Shown piece after piece: positions 12,388 through 22,246 of a stretch of 39,442 nucleotides of DNA. This stretch comes from Condylostoma magnum (lineage: Eukaryota; Ciliophora; Heterotrichea; Heterotrichida; Condylostomatidae), in assembly GCA_920105805.1 (NCBI GenBank), contig CAKKTI010000164.1, forward strand, positions 1-39,442, in the 5' to 3' direction. Every line of letters begins with the position of its first letter. Position 1 is the stretch's first letter. Under the pieces are notes generated by a model that was not told where the DNA came from, searched no databases, and saw only the letters and a program-made list of their open reading frames with translations. A program made the translations under genes and the position numbers.

Positions 12388-13395
12388 AGTAATCCCTAAT
12401 CAGTGTCCACCAAACGCCAACTCAAGTACAAATACTGGGAACGTCTCTGGAACCTCTGCGAGAACTACAAGCAGGTTCTTATAGTATCCTGTGATAACGT
12501 AGGGGCCAAGCTTTTACAGCAAATTAGAGTAGAACTCCGTGGAGTTGGTGAGATTCTCTTCGGCAAGAACACTCTCATACGTAAAGGTCTTATGTACAGG
12601 ATGAAGAAGCCCGCCGCGGATGACGAGGACTACGAGCTACGCAAGGACAACTGGTACGAAATGCCTGAATTGGCTGAATTAGAGCCACTCGTTAGAGGAA
12701 ACGTAGGATTGATTTTCTGTAAAGGTGACATGGGAAAGATTTTAGAGGTTATTGAAAACATGACAGTGCCAGCTGAGGCTAAGTCAGGAACTCTTGCTCC
12801 TATTGATGTTACCATACCCGCCGGACCTACTGGAATGGACCCTGGCCAGACCTCATTTTTCTAAGCCCTCGGTATATCTACCAAAATCAACAAAGGTCAA
12901 ATCGATATCTTGACTGATATGCAGGTTATTGAATCCGGTAAGAAGGTAGGAAACAGTGAGGCTGTGCTCCTTAAGAAACTAGGAATCAGGCCTTTTACAT
13001 ATGGTCTTAAGATACAGTATGTGTACGACAATGGATCAGTGTACTCTGCCTAAGTACTTAAGCTGTCTACCTAAGATGTTATAAATAAGTTTTTATTCGG
13101 TGTGAGAAGTTTGGCAGCCATTTCACTAGGATCCGGCATGCCTTGTGCTGCTTCAGTTCCTCACTCTATCGTGACTGGATTCAAGGCCTTAGTTTCTATG
13201 GCTTTAGAGGCCGATTACACCTTCAAGCAAGGAGAATTGATGATTGCAATGGCCAAGGACCCCAGTGCATTTGCAGCATTAGCCTAACAATCCAACGAAG
13301 CTGCCCCTGCTCAGGCCTAAGAGGAGGAAGAGGAGGCTGAGGAGGAGGAAGTTGACGAGGATATGGGAGGATTATTTGGAGATGATGATTTTTAG
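12388..13395 (+). CDS. RPLP0: Large-subunit ribosomal stalk protein P0 (uL10)
   Basis: Product of 330 aa, full-length P0: [70 protein letters not shown] and the acidic [10 protein letters not shown] tail ending [11 protein letters not shown]0 anchors the P1/P2 stalk and recruits GTPase factors to the ribosome. The first exon is a single base: A12388 joins TG12404-12405 across a 15-nt intron to give ATG TCC ACC. Five Gln residues are written TAA and none TAG, while the terminator is TAG followed by TAA. GC content is clearly higher than in the flanking genes, as expected of a highly expressed gene. It converges on uS8 with 38 nt between stops. The short acidic tail is typical; the ending differs slightly from the usual FGLFD. 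Confidence 0.96.
12389..12403 (+). other. 15-nt intron splitting the P0 start codon
   Basis: GTAATCCCTAATCAG lies between A12388 and TG12404. Without splicing the protein's MSTKRQ start has no ATG, since the genomic codon reads GTG. With splicing a perfect ATG appears. CTAAT near the 3' end is a good branch-point match. Confidence 0.9.
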
Positions 13396-13433
13396 TAATA
13401 TAGTTAGTTTCACGATTTAAACATTTCTAGTTA

Positions 13434-13826
13434 CTAATAGAAGAACCCTAGTAGTTTTCCACCTACGTGTCTATGTCTTGCTTCTTTGTGGTCCATGATG
13501 CCATAGGTAGTAGTTAAAACAACAAATCCGAATTATCTGGAGGGTAGCAATACACTGGCAGTGTGATCTACTTTCTTAACAGGTATATTGTACCTAGGGG
13601 AAATAACTCCGCATTTGTTAAGTCTTCCGTTTAGTTCTACTACGATTTTACCTGATCTATGATCATCAATTATTTCAAATTCACCGATGTATCCGTGTTT
13701 TTGCATAAGTTTAAGAAAAGCTACTACTACTTTAGAGCTAGGGCGAATCATCACTTGCCTTTTACCTACTCTTTCAGCATTCACGATACTCTTAAGGCAA
13801 TCTGCAAGCACATTCATTCGCACCAT
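13434..13826 (-). CDS. RPS15A: Small-subunit ribosomal protein uS8 (RPS15A)
   Basis: Product of 130 aa, the family's standard length. [57 protein letters not shown] and the C-terminal [10 protein letters not shown] match eukaryotic uS8 almost residue for residue. It binds 18S rRNA in the 40S platform. The start is ATG 13826, as in all family members; upstream bases in frame are not an ATG. One Gln (LLPSRQFGF) is TAA at a position held by Gln in other eukaryotes. The stop is TAG followed by TAA. The 207 bp to the divergent carboxylase gene presumably hold both promoters. Confidence 0.97.
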
Positions 13827-14033
13827 TTTAACCAATTATAACAAGGTAGTAGGGTCTTATTGTTAATATTGAGTGTGTACCAGGAGTGGAAAGGAACAAA
13901 CTAAGAAAAATAAGGAAAATTTACAGTAATGTCAGAATTATAAATGACTTTTGTATGTAATGCCTAAAGCTCATGCATATTTCCTGTATGGATATTTTTC
14001 TAATTTTTTTACATATTTGATAAATAAAAGGCC

Positions 14034-16028
14034 ATGATAAAAAGATTACTAGTAGCAAACAGAGGTGAAATTGCATGTCGTATAATGCGGTCAGCTCGCA
14101 AACTAGGCATTGAAACAGTTGCAGTATACTCAGAAGCTGATTCTAACTCCTAACACGTCCAAATGGCGGACTACAAGTACCTATTAGGCCCTCCTCCCAG
14201 CTCCTAGAGTTATTTAATCATGGAAAAGATTCTAGAGGCCTGCCTTAAGCATAATGTTGATGCTGTGCACCCTGGATACGGCTTCCTATCCGAGAACTTC
14301 AAATTCATGAACCTTTTAGACTAAAACAAAATAATATTCATTGGACCTCATGCTCATTCTATACAAGCAATGGGTGATAAGCTAGAGAGCAAAAAACTGG
14401 CAACTAAGGCAAATGTGTCTATTGTCCCTGGATTCATAGGGGAAGTTGGCGACAATCCTGACGAAATCAAAAAGATATGCAATGAAATAGGATACCCAGT
14501 GATGATCAAGGCATCTGCTGGAGGCGGAGGCAAAGGAATGAGAATTGCACACAATGATAAGTCTGCTATTGAAGGGTACAGACTAGCAAAGGCAGAGGCT
14601 AAGTCTAGTTTTGCTGATGACAGAATTCTAATTGAGAAGTTTGTAGTAGAGCCCAGGCATATCGAGTTCTAATTAATAGGAGACAGGCACGGTAACATAT
14701 GCTACTTAAACGAAAGAGAGTGCTCAGTACAGAGAAGAAATCAGAAGGTGGTGGAGGAAGCTCCCAGTCCGTTTTTGGATCCCGAGACTAGAAAGAAGAT
14801 GGGAGAGTAGGCTGTTGCTTTGGCCGCTGCAGTTAATTATGAGAGCTCAGGAACTGTTGAGTTTATGGTAGACAAATTCAAGAACTTCTATTTCTTAGAA
14901 ATGAATACGAGGCTGTAAGTAGAGCATCCAATCACTGAGGCAATTACAGGAATTGATATTGTAGAGGAGATGATCAATGTGGCGCAAGGAAAGCCTCTCA
15001 GTTTCAGGCAGGAAGATGTGAAGATAAACGGACATGCTATTGAGGCAAGGGTGTATGCAGAGGATCCTTATAAAGGCTTCTTGCCTAGTATTGGGCATCT
15101 GTTGCAGTATATAGAGCCAAAACACGATAACGTGAGGATTGATACTGGAGTGAAGGAAGGAGATGAAATATCAATGTACTACGATCCTATGATTTCTAAA
15201 ACTGTAACCTGGGGGAAAAATAGGACTGAAGCTATTGAACTGATGAAGGAAGCTCTAGACTAATATGTAATCAGAGGTGTTGGACATAACACTCCTTTCT
15301 GCAGAGATGTGCTAAGACAGCCCAGATTTGTAGAAGGAAATTACAACACTAATTTCATACCTGAAACATACCCAGATGGATTCAAGCCCATGGATCTGCT
15401 AGAACCACAAAAACACAAGCTAGCAGCCACTGTGTACTTAATGCGACAACAGCTCAACAAAAACAATGTAGAATACCATAGACCAGAGAATATCTCGTAC
15501 ATCGCTAAAATCCAAAACGAGTACTTTGCTGTAACTCCACACGAAGGAAATCTAGTAGTTGAGCAGATTGACTAAGATGGTAATGTCATTTCTGAGGGTC
15601 AAGCCTTTGACAGTTATTCAATCAACTGGAACGGAGGATGCCAGCCTATTTTATCCGTCAATTTGAATAATGAAGTAGATTTCATACAATATCTCAATAC
15701 ATCCCCACTAGGATTCAATGTGCAGTTCAAGGGACACTACTTAAACGTGGCAGTTTTAACTCCCATGCAATTCGAACACATGAAATATCTTCCTGATGCA
15801 GATGATTTAAGCTCTTCTAAAGAATTTTTAGCACCTATGCCAGGTGCAGTTATTTCCATCGCAGTGAAAGAAGGAGACACAGTAGAAGTAGGACAGGAAC
15901 TAGGAGTTTTAGAGGCTATGAAGATGCAGAATGTACTAATAGCTGAGAAGGCGGGCAAAATAAAGAAAGTGCATTGCAAGGCCGGAGATGCTGTACAAGT
16001 GGAGCAAGTTTTAATTGAATTTGAGTAG
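14034..16028 (+). CDS. PCCA: Propionyl-CoA carboxylase alpha subunit (biotin carboxylase + BCCP)
   Basis: Product of 664 aa. The biotin-carboxylase half starts at once with [16 protein letters not shown] and carries [10 protein letters not shown], the ATP-grasp glycine loop [18 protein letters not shown] and [14 protein letters not shown] central BT-type linker follows, then a biotinyl domain with APMPG and LEAMKMQN, where Lys630 is the biotinylated residue. AMKMQN favours PCC over MCC or pyruvate carboxylase. The enzyme carboxylates propionyl-CoA to methylmalonyl-CoA in mitochondria with the beta subunit PCCB, which is not in the window. The ORF begins at the conserved domain, with no room for a usual mitochondrial presequence; upstream sequence in frame has no ATG. 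Gln is TAA (six or more) or TAG. It ends with TAG. Confidence 0.95.
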
Positions 16029-16046
16029 TTATAAAAGATTTAGTAA

Positions 16047-17783
16047 CTAATCTGGCTTAACATTGCTGTATAAAATCTTCACGAAGTAGTAGGCTGATGA
16101 GTATCCCAATGCTCCAGCTACTAAGGATACGTATATTGATATAAACAACGTGTAGCCAAAGTAAAACACTAGCTAGAGCAGGCCTGTCATTTATGTTCTG
16201 AATAAGTAGTAGTATATGGAATATCCGAATATATAGCTTCCTAGACTGGCTGATGACAAGAAACTCACCCAAGGCCATCTGTAATCCTCAGAGTTTAAGA
16301 TGAAATAAGTAGATACTATACTAATGCAGATAACTGTCATCACCAGCAGTATTGCAGTCAATAGGCCAAATCCATATACATAGTAAAACTTATAGTTCCA
16401 AAACGATGTAAATATGTAGTACACCTCCACCGACACACTTACAAACGGTAAAATACCTCCAAGCATTATAAGATTCACTGGCTTATTATACCACGCTTTC
16501 TAACGAATTATAGGCTAACTTATAGGATTCACCTTTATAGGAATTTAAGCAGTGTGCCAGTTGTTCTTACCGTATATATTCCCAAGCATAAACAAAGGAG
16601 TGTGGACAAACAGAATGAGTGCAATGACTTTCACAATTGAAAAGAAAGGAATAGCAGCTGAGCTTGAATAAGCAATAGCAACTGAGTTTTGTATTCCTCC
16701 AATCATAGCAAAACTTAAGGGCAAAAACCAGCAACTTACAAGCATTGCAAATATCCATCGCTTCCCTTTACCTTAAGCGTAATAGCTCCCGCAAGCCACA
16801 CCTCCTGTTACACCTAATCCGGAGTAAACGTATAATAAAATAGTAGTGAAATACCCTCTATCCTAGTAAAACGGGTAAATGATTGCAATTATTATCATAA
16901 CCAGGCTCACGAAGGCTAGGTGAACTCCGTTACTATATAAAACAGTAAAAGCTAGCAAATTGCTAGGAGGACGGAAAGCATCACCTGCCACTTGCTTCCA
17001 TCCTTACGTATCAGTCAACCCTAAATCATTAATTGCTATTTCATCCTCCTAACGCTTGTAATTCGCATAATCTCGTCTCACTGCCTGGATTAAAATCATT
17101 ACTACTACTATACACATTAGAATAACCATCACAAAGGAGTTAAAAATCGAAAGCCAGTGTATATTAGTCTCAAAGAAGCCTGGGTCCAGGTAGTAATCAA
17201 AGCGATTTTCAAAGGTAGCTTCTGTTTCTATTCAACTCACTGAGTATTTGAATTCTAGGACTTGCTTGCTAGACTGATTATCTAAGGTTATTGGTAAGTC
17301 TCCGACATAGTCTATTTTTATAATCTGGTTCTAGTTGTAGTAGATATAGTAATTAAAGCGGGTGTATATGACCAATTATCTCCCCTCCTTTTTACCCAGT
17401 GGGCCTCAAATAGGAAGACCGTCTATCACCATTTACACCCAGTAATTGTTTTCTATAGCATTGACTATTGTTTCCTTGTTGCCTCGCTTTAATTTAGTCT
17501 TGCAGAACTCCATTTCACTGATGTTTTCTTTAAAACGGATATTCATCCTACTGTCTATAAGTTCATGGCCCTCTATTGCTTCTCCGATTGTTAAAGAGTA
17601 AAATTGCTCAGACCTCGCTTCCCCTGTGCATAGAGGCAGTTTTGTAAAGGCATATGATTCTTGAGGGTTGTTAAATGGTAGAACTTTGTTGAATCACATT
17701 ATGATGTTGTCCCCTTTTTCATATTAATGAGTCTTTTCGTCTGAAAAAACTAAGGAAAATAAAGCTAGGAAAAGGACAACCAT
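16047..17783 (-). CDS. Nonaspanin / TM9SF (EMP70) family protein
   Basis: Product of 578 aa. It has an N-terminal signal peptide (MVVLFLALFSLVFS), then MWFNKVLPFNNPQESYAF and LPLCTG, the EMP70 luminal signature, then an approximately nine-span C-terminal region (GDAFRPPSNLLAF, the end of the luminal domain, and later membrane blocks). The protein ends KPD, matching the KxD/E COPI-binding Golgi-retention signal at the extreme C-terminus of this family. That supports TAG 16047-16049 as the real stop. Length and the FNNPQESY motif resemble TM9SF1/3. TGA encodes Trp in MWFNK and PIWGPLG. Nonaspanins act in Golgi sorting of membrane proteins; the exact role here is inferred. Convergent with PCCA, 18 nt between stops. 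Confidence 0.92.
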
Positions 17784-17859
17784 TTTATATGTATTAAAAA
17801 TGTAAAGTTTTTAATGTGTTAAGATACTAGAAAACATAAGTATAACAATATTTACAGTG

Positions 17860-18063
17860 CTAAGTACTAGAAATCTTGAATTCCATTTTCTGTAGTCTTT
17901 GTGTCTTTATTTCCCTGAATGATCCCGTGATAGGTTAAAACTCATCTTTTAGTGTCATAGGAGGAGTAATATTTCTTAATCTGTTTTCATGCGACCTTTT
18001 AAATCGTTAATCTTCTGTATTCTGATTGTAACCGAATATATTAATTGAATTTTATGTGTCCAT
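17860..18063 (-). CDS. Small 67-aa protein, unknown
   Basis: An ATG with the window's usual leader (ATTATAAAAATG) opens a 67-aa frame: MDTQNSINIFGYNQNTEDQR, then RSHENRLRNITPPMTLKDEF and a basic end. It ends at TAG 17860-17862, 76 nt upstream of the nonaspanin start on the same strand. The composition is that of a folded, basic, proline-containing peptide and reminds me of short microtubule-associated ciliary proteins, but no family is recognised. In a code without reserved stops chance frames are common, so support rests on start context, spacing and composition only. Confidence 0.4.
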
Positions 18064-18145
18064 TTTTATAATTTTAAGTATATTATAAAAATGCATTGAT
18101 TTCTCTAGCACAATGTCCAATAACAATTGTTGATTTAATATAAAA

Positions 18146-19630
18146 ATGGATGCATTTTAAACTACATAAGCAGGAGATCTAATAAAACTAAGAAAATTCT
18201 TTACAACTTAATAAAATCCTCCAAGTTATTTTGAAAACGAATACCAAGAAACACTTCTGCATATTGCTGTAACTTAAAAATTTATTCACATTGTTTAATT
18301 TTTACTACAGTAACAAGCCTAGATTGGCCAACTCTAACTTTGAGTTAATAAAAAGAACAATGAGGGAATGACAGCTTTAAACTGTGCTTGCATTAATGGA
18401 GATCTGGTAAATTTTAGTTAGAAAATAGTAGATTTATTAATTGAAAGTGGAGCTGATGTTTATTTATAGATCCCTGATGGCCGTAACTCAATCCATTTAT
18501 CAGTTTAAAATGACAACCCAGATTTATTGGCTTATTTCTACTAAAAAAAGTTTGATATTACAATAAGAGATAGTCTCTAAGGAACTGCTATGCATTGAGC
18601 AGCATTTATAGGCTCTTATTACTGCACTTCTTTACTTATAGCTCTTAATGTAGATCTAAACGCATAGGATAATAATCTGTGTACTCCTCTTCACCTAGCC
18701 GTGCATTCGTAGAATATAAAAATTGTAAGATTACTTTTATTAAAGGGAGCTGATAGATTTATTAAAGACACGAGTAATAAAACTCCAGCTGACATAGCCA
18801 AAGCTTAGAAGTGTAAGACAACTGAGTTAATGCTGCAGAAACAAGGAATTTTATAAGAGTGTGGAATTAAGCCTTTATACAAGCCTGCTAATAGGTCAAG
18901 AATCCCTGTATGTGTATTGCTTGTGTTCTATTTGCTTATGATGATAATAAATACTGTTGCTTTTATGCATTTTGTATACGGCGGAGTTGTATTCTTTATT
19001 GTAGTCTGTATTATAAGCTGTTTGGTATTTATATCTTTAATTTTTATTGATCCAGGATACTAAAATTATAGTAAATCAGTAAGTTTATTAGTAAGTTTTA
19101 TATAGGAGTTATATACTAAATATTCCCCCTAAGAAATATGCCCAGATTGCAGATCATAAAGAATAAAAAGATCCAGGCATTGCCATTATTGCAATTAATG
19201 TGTTTAGAAGTTTGATCATCATTGCCTATGAATCAACAACTGTGTAGGTGCTCGAAATATAGGTATCTTTTACGTTTTCATAACAACACTATTCATGTCC
19301 TTATTATCTACCATTCTAAACTCCTTCATTTGAGTCACAAGAGACTAAAGCAATCTCACCTTCACTTTCGGCAGTACAATGGTATTAATCATAATATTCC
19401 TATGCATTTTACTATCACTGCCAATGAGCATGCTAATCTACGTCTAAACTTTAAATTTATTCACAAATAAGACAACAAATGAGCGGTACTCTTAATCCCA
19501 GTAAAACAAATAGGAAGATATCAAATGCTCCTTTAGCAATTGCTTCTCAATGGTATTTAACAGAGAGCCGTCTAGGAACAATCAGCTATTGGAGAAAGAG
19601 GAAAAAGGAGTAAAGTTAAGTGAGTTGTAA
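18146..19630 (+). CDS. Ankyrin-repeat DHHC palmitoyltransferase
   Basis: Product of 489 aa after splicing. Five or six ankyrin repeats occupy about residues 5-230 (e.g. [39 protein letters not shown]). Two membrane spans follow, then the zinc-binding [27 protein letters not shown] and FDHHCLWINNCVG, and two further spans. This is the ZDHHC13/17 (Akr1/HIP14) layout; such enzymes attach palmitate to cysteines of Golgi and endosomal proteins. TGA encodes the conserved Trp after HHCL. An intron at 18407-18421 restores [17 protein letters not shown], a perfect ankyrin helix. The stop is TAA 19628, with TAG one codon further on; the next gene's ATG follows 26 nt later. Confidence 0.93.
18407..18421 (+). 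other. 15-nt intron in the ankyrin-DHHC gene
   Basis: GTAAATTTTAGTTAG. Its removal changes [15 protein letters not shown] to NGDLKIVDLL, matching the invariant spacing of an ankyrin repeat (NGHLEIVKLLL). Confidence 0.87.
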
Positions 19631-19656
19631 ATCTAGCTAAGAATTTAAATAATAAT

Positions 19657-19926
19657 ATGGCGGAACGTAGAGCAGTAGTCAAGAATGCTGATATGTCGGA
19701 AGAAATGCAACAGGATGCAGTTGATTGCGCGCAGTAGGCAATGGAACGCTTCAATATAGAAAAGGATATTGCGGCTTATATCAAAAAGGAGTTTGATAGA
19801 AAGTACAATCCTACCTGGCATGCCATTGTAGGCAGGAATTTCGGATCTTATGTCACACATGAGACAAGACATTTCATATATTTCTACTTAGGGCAGGTGG
19901 CTATACTGTTATTCAAATCTGGTTAG
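19657..19926 (+). CDS. DYNLL: Dynein light chain LC8
   Basis: Product of 89 aa, the exact size of LC8. [59 protein letters not shown] and [14 protein letters not shown] match DYNLL1/2 throughout, including the dimer strand and the peptide-binding groove. It is a homodimeric hub of axonemal and cytoplasmic dynein and other complexes, which fits a ciliated cell. One Gln (CAQQAMERF) is TAG, although the terminal codon is also TAG, a compact example of the double use. It sits 26 nt after the DHHC gene and converges on the MFS gene, with 29 nt between stops. Confidence 0.97.
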
Positions 19927-19955
19927 TTTTTAAGGCTTAAAATTAAAATGTGTTA

Positions 19956-21194
19956 TTAAAAGTTAGAATTAATAGGAGAAACTAGTTCTTGAGAGAATTC
20001 TTTATCCTGAGTGCTAGCTAGCTGAAGATATTTAAATAATAGTGAGTATATTAGGTTCAGTATACTTACAATTAATACTAGTGTGTAAAAGCTATATTAG
20101 TCATATATGAGACCTGATAGTGGGGGACCAATAATCTCTCCTATATAAAGACAAGTCATTAGCATACCAGAGCTTAAATCTGCTATTTGCCCACTTGAAG
20201 CGTTCTTTTGTTATAAAGTCAACCGTTCTACTAAAAGTGGCATTACGGGAACATTACAAACTGCGTATCCTATTCCAGTACAGAAAAATCCTAAAATTAC
20301 AATTCAAATATAGTTAGGAATAGGAGCCACGGGTCCTATACATCAAAATGAAATACTGTATAATACCCTTGATAAAGTAATCAAAGGAATTCTATTATAA
20401 GTCTTAGGGATTCTATTTAAAATATAAATTCCTATCATGTAACTGAAATTAGGCAGTATAAAGGTAGCACTAATTCAAAATTAAGTAAAACCAAAATCCT
20501 ACAAATGAAGACTTAAAAGGGCTTCGACTCCTGCAATACTGAAAACAGTAAGCATAGAGTTAATTAATAATCCTATAATACTTTTGTCAATAATTGATTT
20601 TTTTAAGCTAATTTTATTATCATTATTGCTTTATTACCCAGATTTAGGTAAGTAAATAAACAATACAGGTAAAACCACTGCATAAATAATTGCATAAGAT
20701 AAAAATATCCAGCTGAAGCTTAGAAAGCTGTACATAACACTACCTAATAAAGGAGCTGTCATAAATCCAACAGCTCCTATTGATAGCCTTACACCAATAA
20801 TAGACTCCATGTTATCTGGATACTCTACTGCTATAAGAGATAATGAGCATGTATCTATTGCAGAGGCTCCAATTCCTTGTAAAAATCTAGCACAAAATCC
20901 TACAATAAAAAAAGCTTAATCAAAACTCGTCAAACTTGAAAAAAGCAATGCTGAGAAAGCAGAAAAGGTGACTCCTGTTATGAGTAAATTCCTTCTATGT
21001 ATTCTTTGCAGAAGTCATCCTATTATAGGAGTAAAAAGCAAACTTGATATAGGATACCCTGCTAAAATCAGTCCTATATATGTTCCTGTTAATCCATGCT
21101 CCTTTGCTAATTTCGGGAAAAACGGAGTAATAAGAGAGTAAATTGAGGATGATAGGAAAGTTACTGTAAATATTGCAAGAAGTTTTAAGTCCAT
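19956..21194 (-). CDS. Major facilitator superfamily transporter (SLC18B1-like)
   Basis: Product of 412 aa with about twelve hydrophobic segments. The first spans read LLAIFTVTFLSSSIYSLITP and the loop 2-3 region has GWLLQRIHRRNLL, the MFS motif A position. RFLQGIGASAIDT matches the vesicular-amine-transporter (SLC18) type of MFS, and GQIADLSSGMLMTCLYIGEI resembles its C-half. The substrate cannot be told from sequence. TGA encodes Trp in IIGWLL and elsewhere. The stop is TAA followed by TAA. Its ATG lies only 13 nt after the stop of the SPFH gene on the same strand, too little for a normal separate promoter, so its promoter must overlap the upstream coding region or the pair is co-transcribed. 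Confidence 0.87.
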
Positions 21195-21207
21195 ATTAAA
21201 ATTACTA

Positions 21208-22119
21208 TCAACCTACTTCTATAACAGGATTAGCGCCTCTCTCACTACAAAGAATCATCATAAGCTTTTGTACAAATTATGTTCTTAAGCTAGGATCTGA
21301 GTCAACTAAATTTCTGCTCTCTAGTTACTATAACGCCACTTCAGTAATTCCAACAGCACCTTCGACTATCTTTCTTTTAGCAACTACATGCGCCATAGCA
21401 TACTACCGTTAAAGCATAGCTCCTGCAATTTCATTAGCATAAGTCAAGTGGCTTACTCTAGCTTCTAAAGCCACTAATCCTGCTATCATCAGCCTCTAAT
21501 TTATCATACTTTTCAGTTCATTATTAATAGCATCACCTCCACTGGTTAAGGTGACTTAAAACTCATTATCTTCTTCGGTATAATCATATGGGTATGCATT
21601 GGCTATTTGTCTTATAGCTCCTTCGCATTAAACCTACACAAAATCGAGGTAACTATCAACTGTGAATAGAGCTTCGTATGTGTCTTTGACCTACCAAACT
21701 ACCACTGCCCCTATATCTATAGGAGAGCCTGAGTGGTCATTCACTTTTATGATGTTTGTTGTGAAATTACGAGCTTTAAGAGATATGTATTGTTTAGAGT
21801 AAAGCGGATTCACCCAGTTGATTCCATTTTCCCTTATTGTTCCTTTATATTTACCACAGAATGTAAGGACAACTGCTTCATTTGGGCTTATGCATAAAGT
21901 TCCGCATATTAGGATTAAAGGGAGTACTAGTAATGGTAATGTAAGCAAGGATAAGAAAACTAAATCAAGGAAAATAGACATAGCTATTATGCTTATTGTC
22001 AAAAGGATTATTAGAATGCATAGGACTAAAGGACCACTGCCTTTGCCTTCAAATTCTTGTATTTTACTCTAGGGCTCATTATCATCAGAATCAAAAATTT
22101 GGTATTAAGTTGAAGCCAT
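21208..22119 (-). CDS. SPFH / Band 7 membrane protein of bacterial type
   Basis: Product of 303 aa. Two adjacent hydrophobic segments (about residues 30-80) precede an SPFH domain: CISPNEAVVLTFCGKYKGTI, GINWVNPLYSKQYISLKARN, KVNDHSGSPIDIGAVVVWQV, YLDFVQVQCEGAIRQIA. A helical tail follows with HLTYANEIAGAMLQRQQA and RKIVEGAVGI, then LCSERGANPVIEVG. These blocks follow the bacterial SPFH proteins (NPFYSKKKISLR, AMLRRQQA, KIVEGAVG) more closely than stomatin or prohibitin. Such proteins form membrane scaffolds; partners are unknown. The terminator is TGA followed by TAG and TAA, a triple stop. No intron is seen. Confidence 0.9.
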
Positions 22120-22246
22120 TTATAAATTATAACTTTTGGATAATGTAAAACATATTATAGTAAGTATTCCTTAAATATACTAAAATCAACTGCCATTTCA
22201 CTCAAAAATATAAGAAAGATACTATTAAAGCTAAAAAATTACAAAT

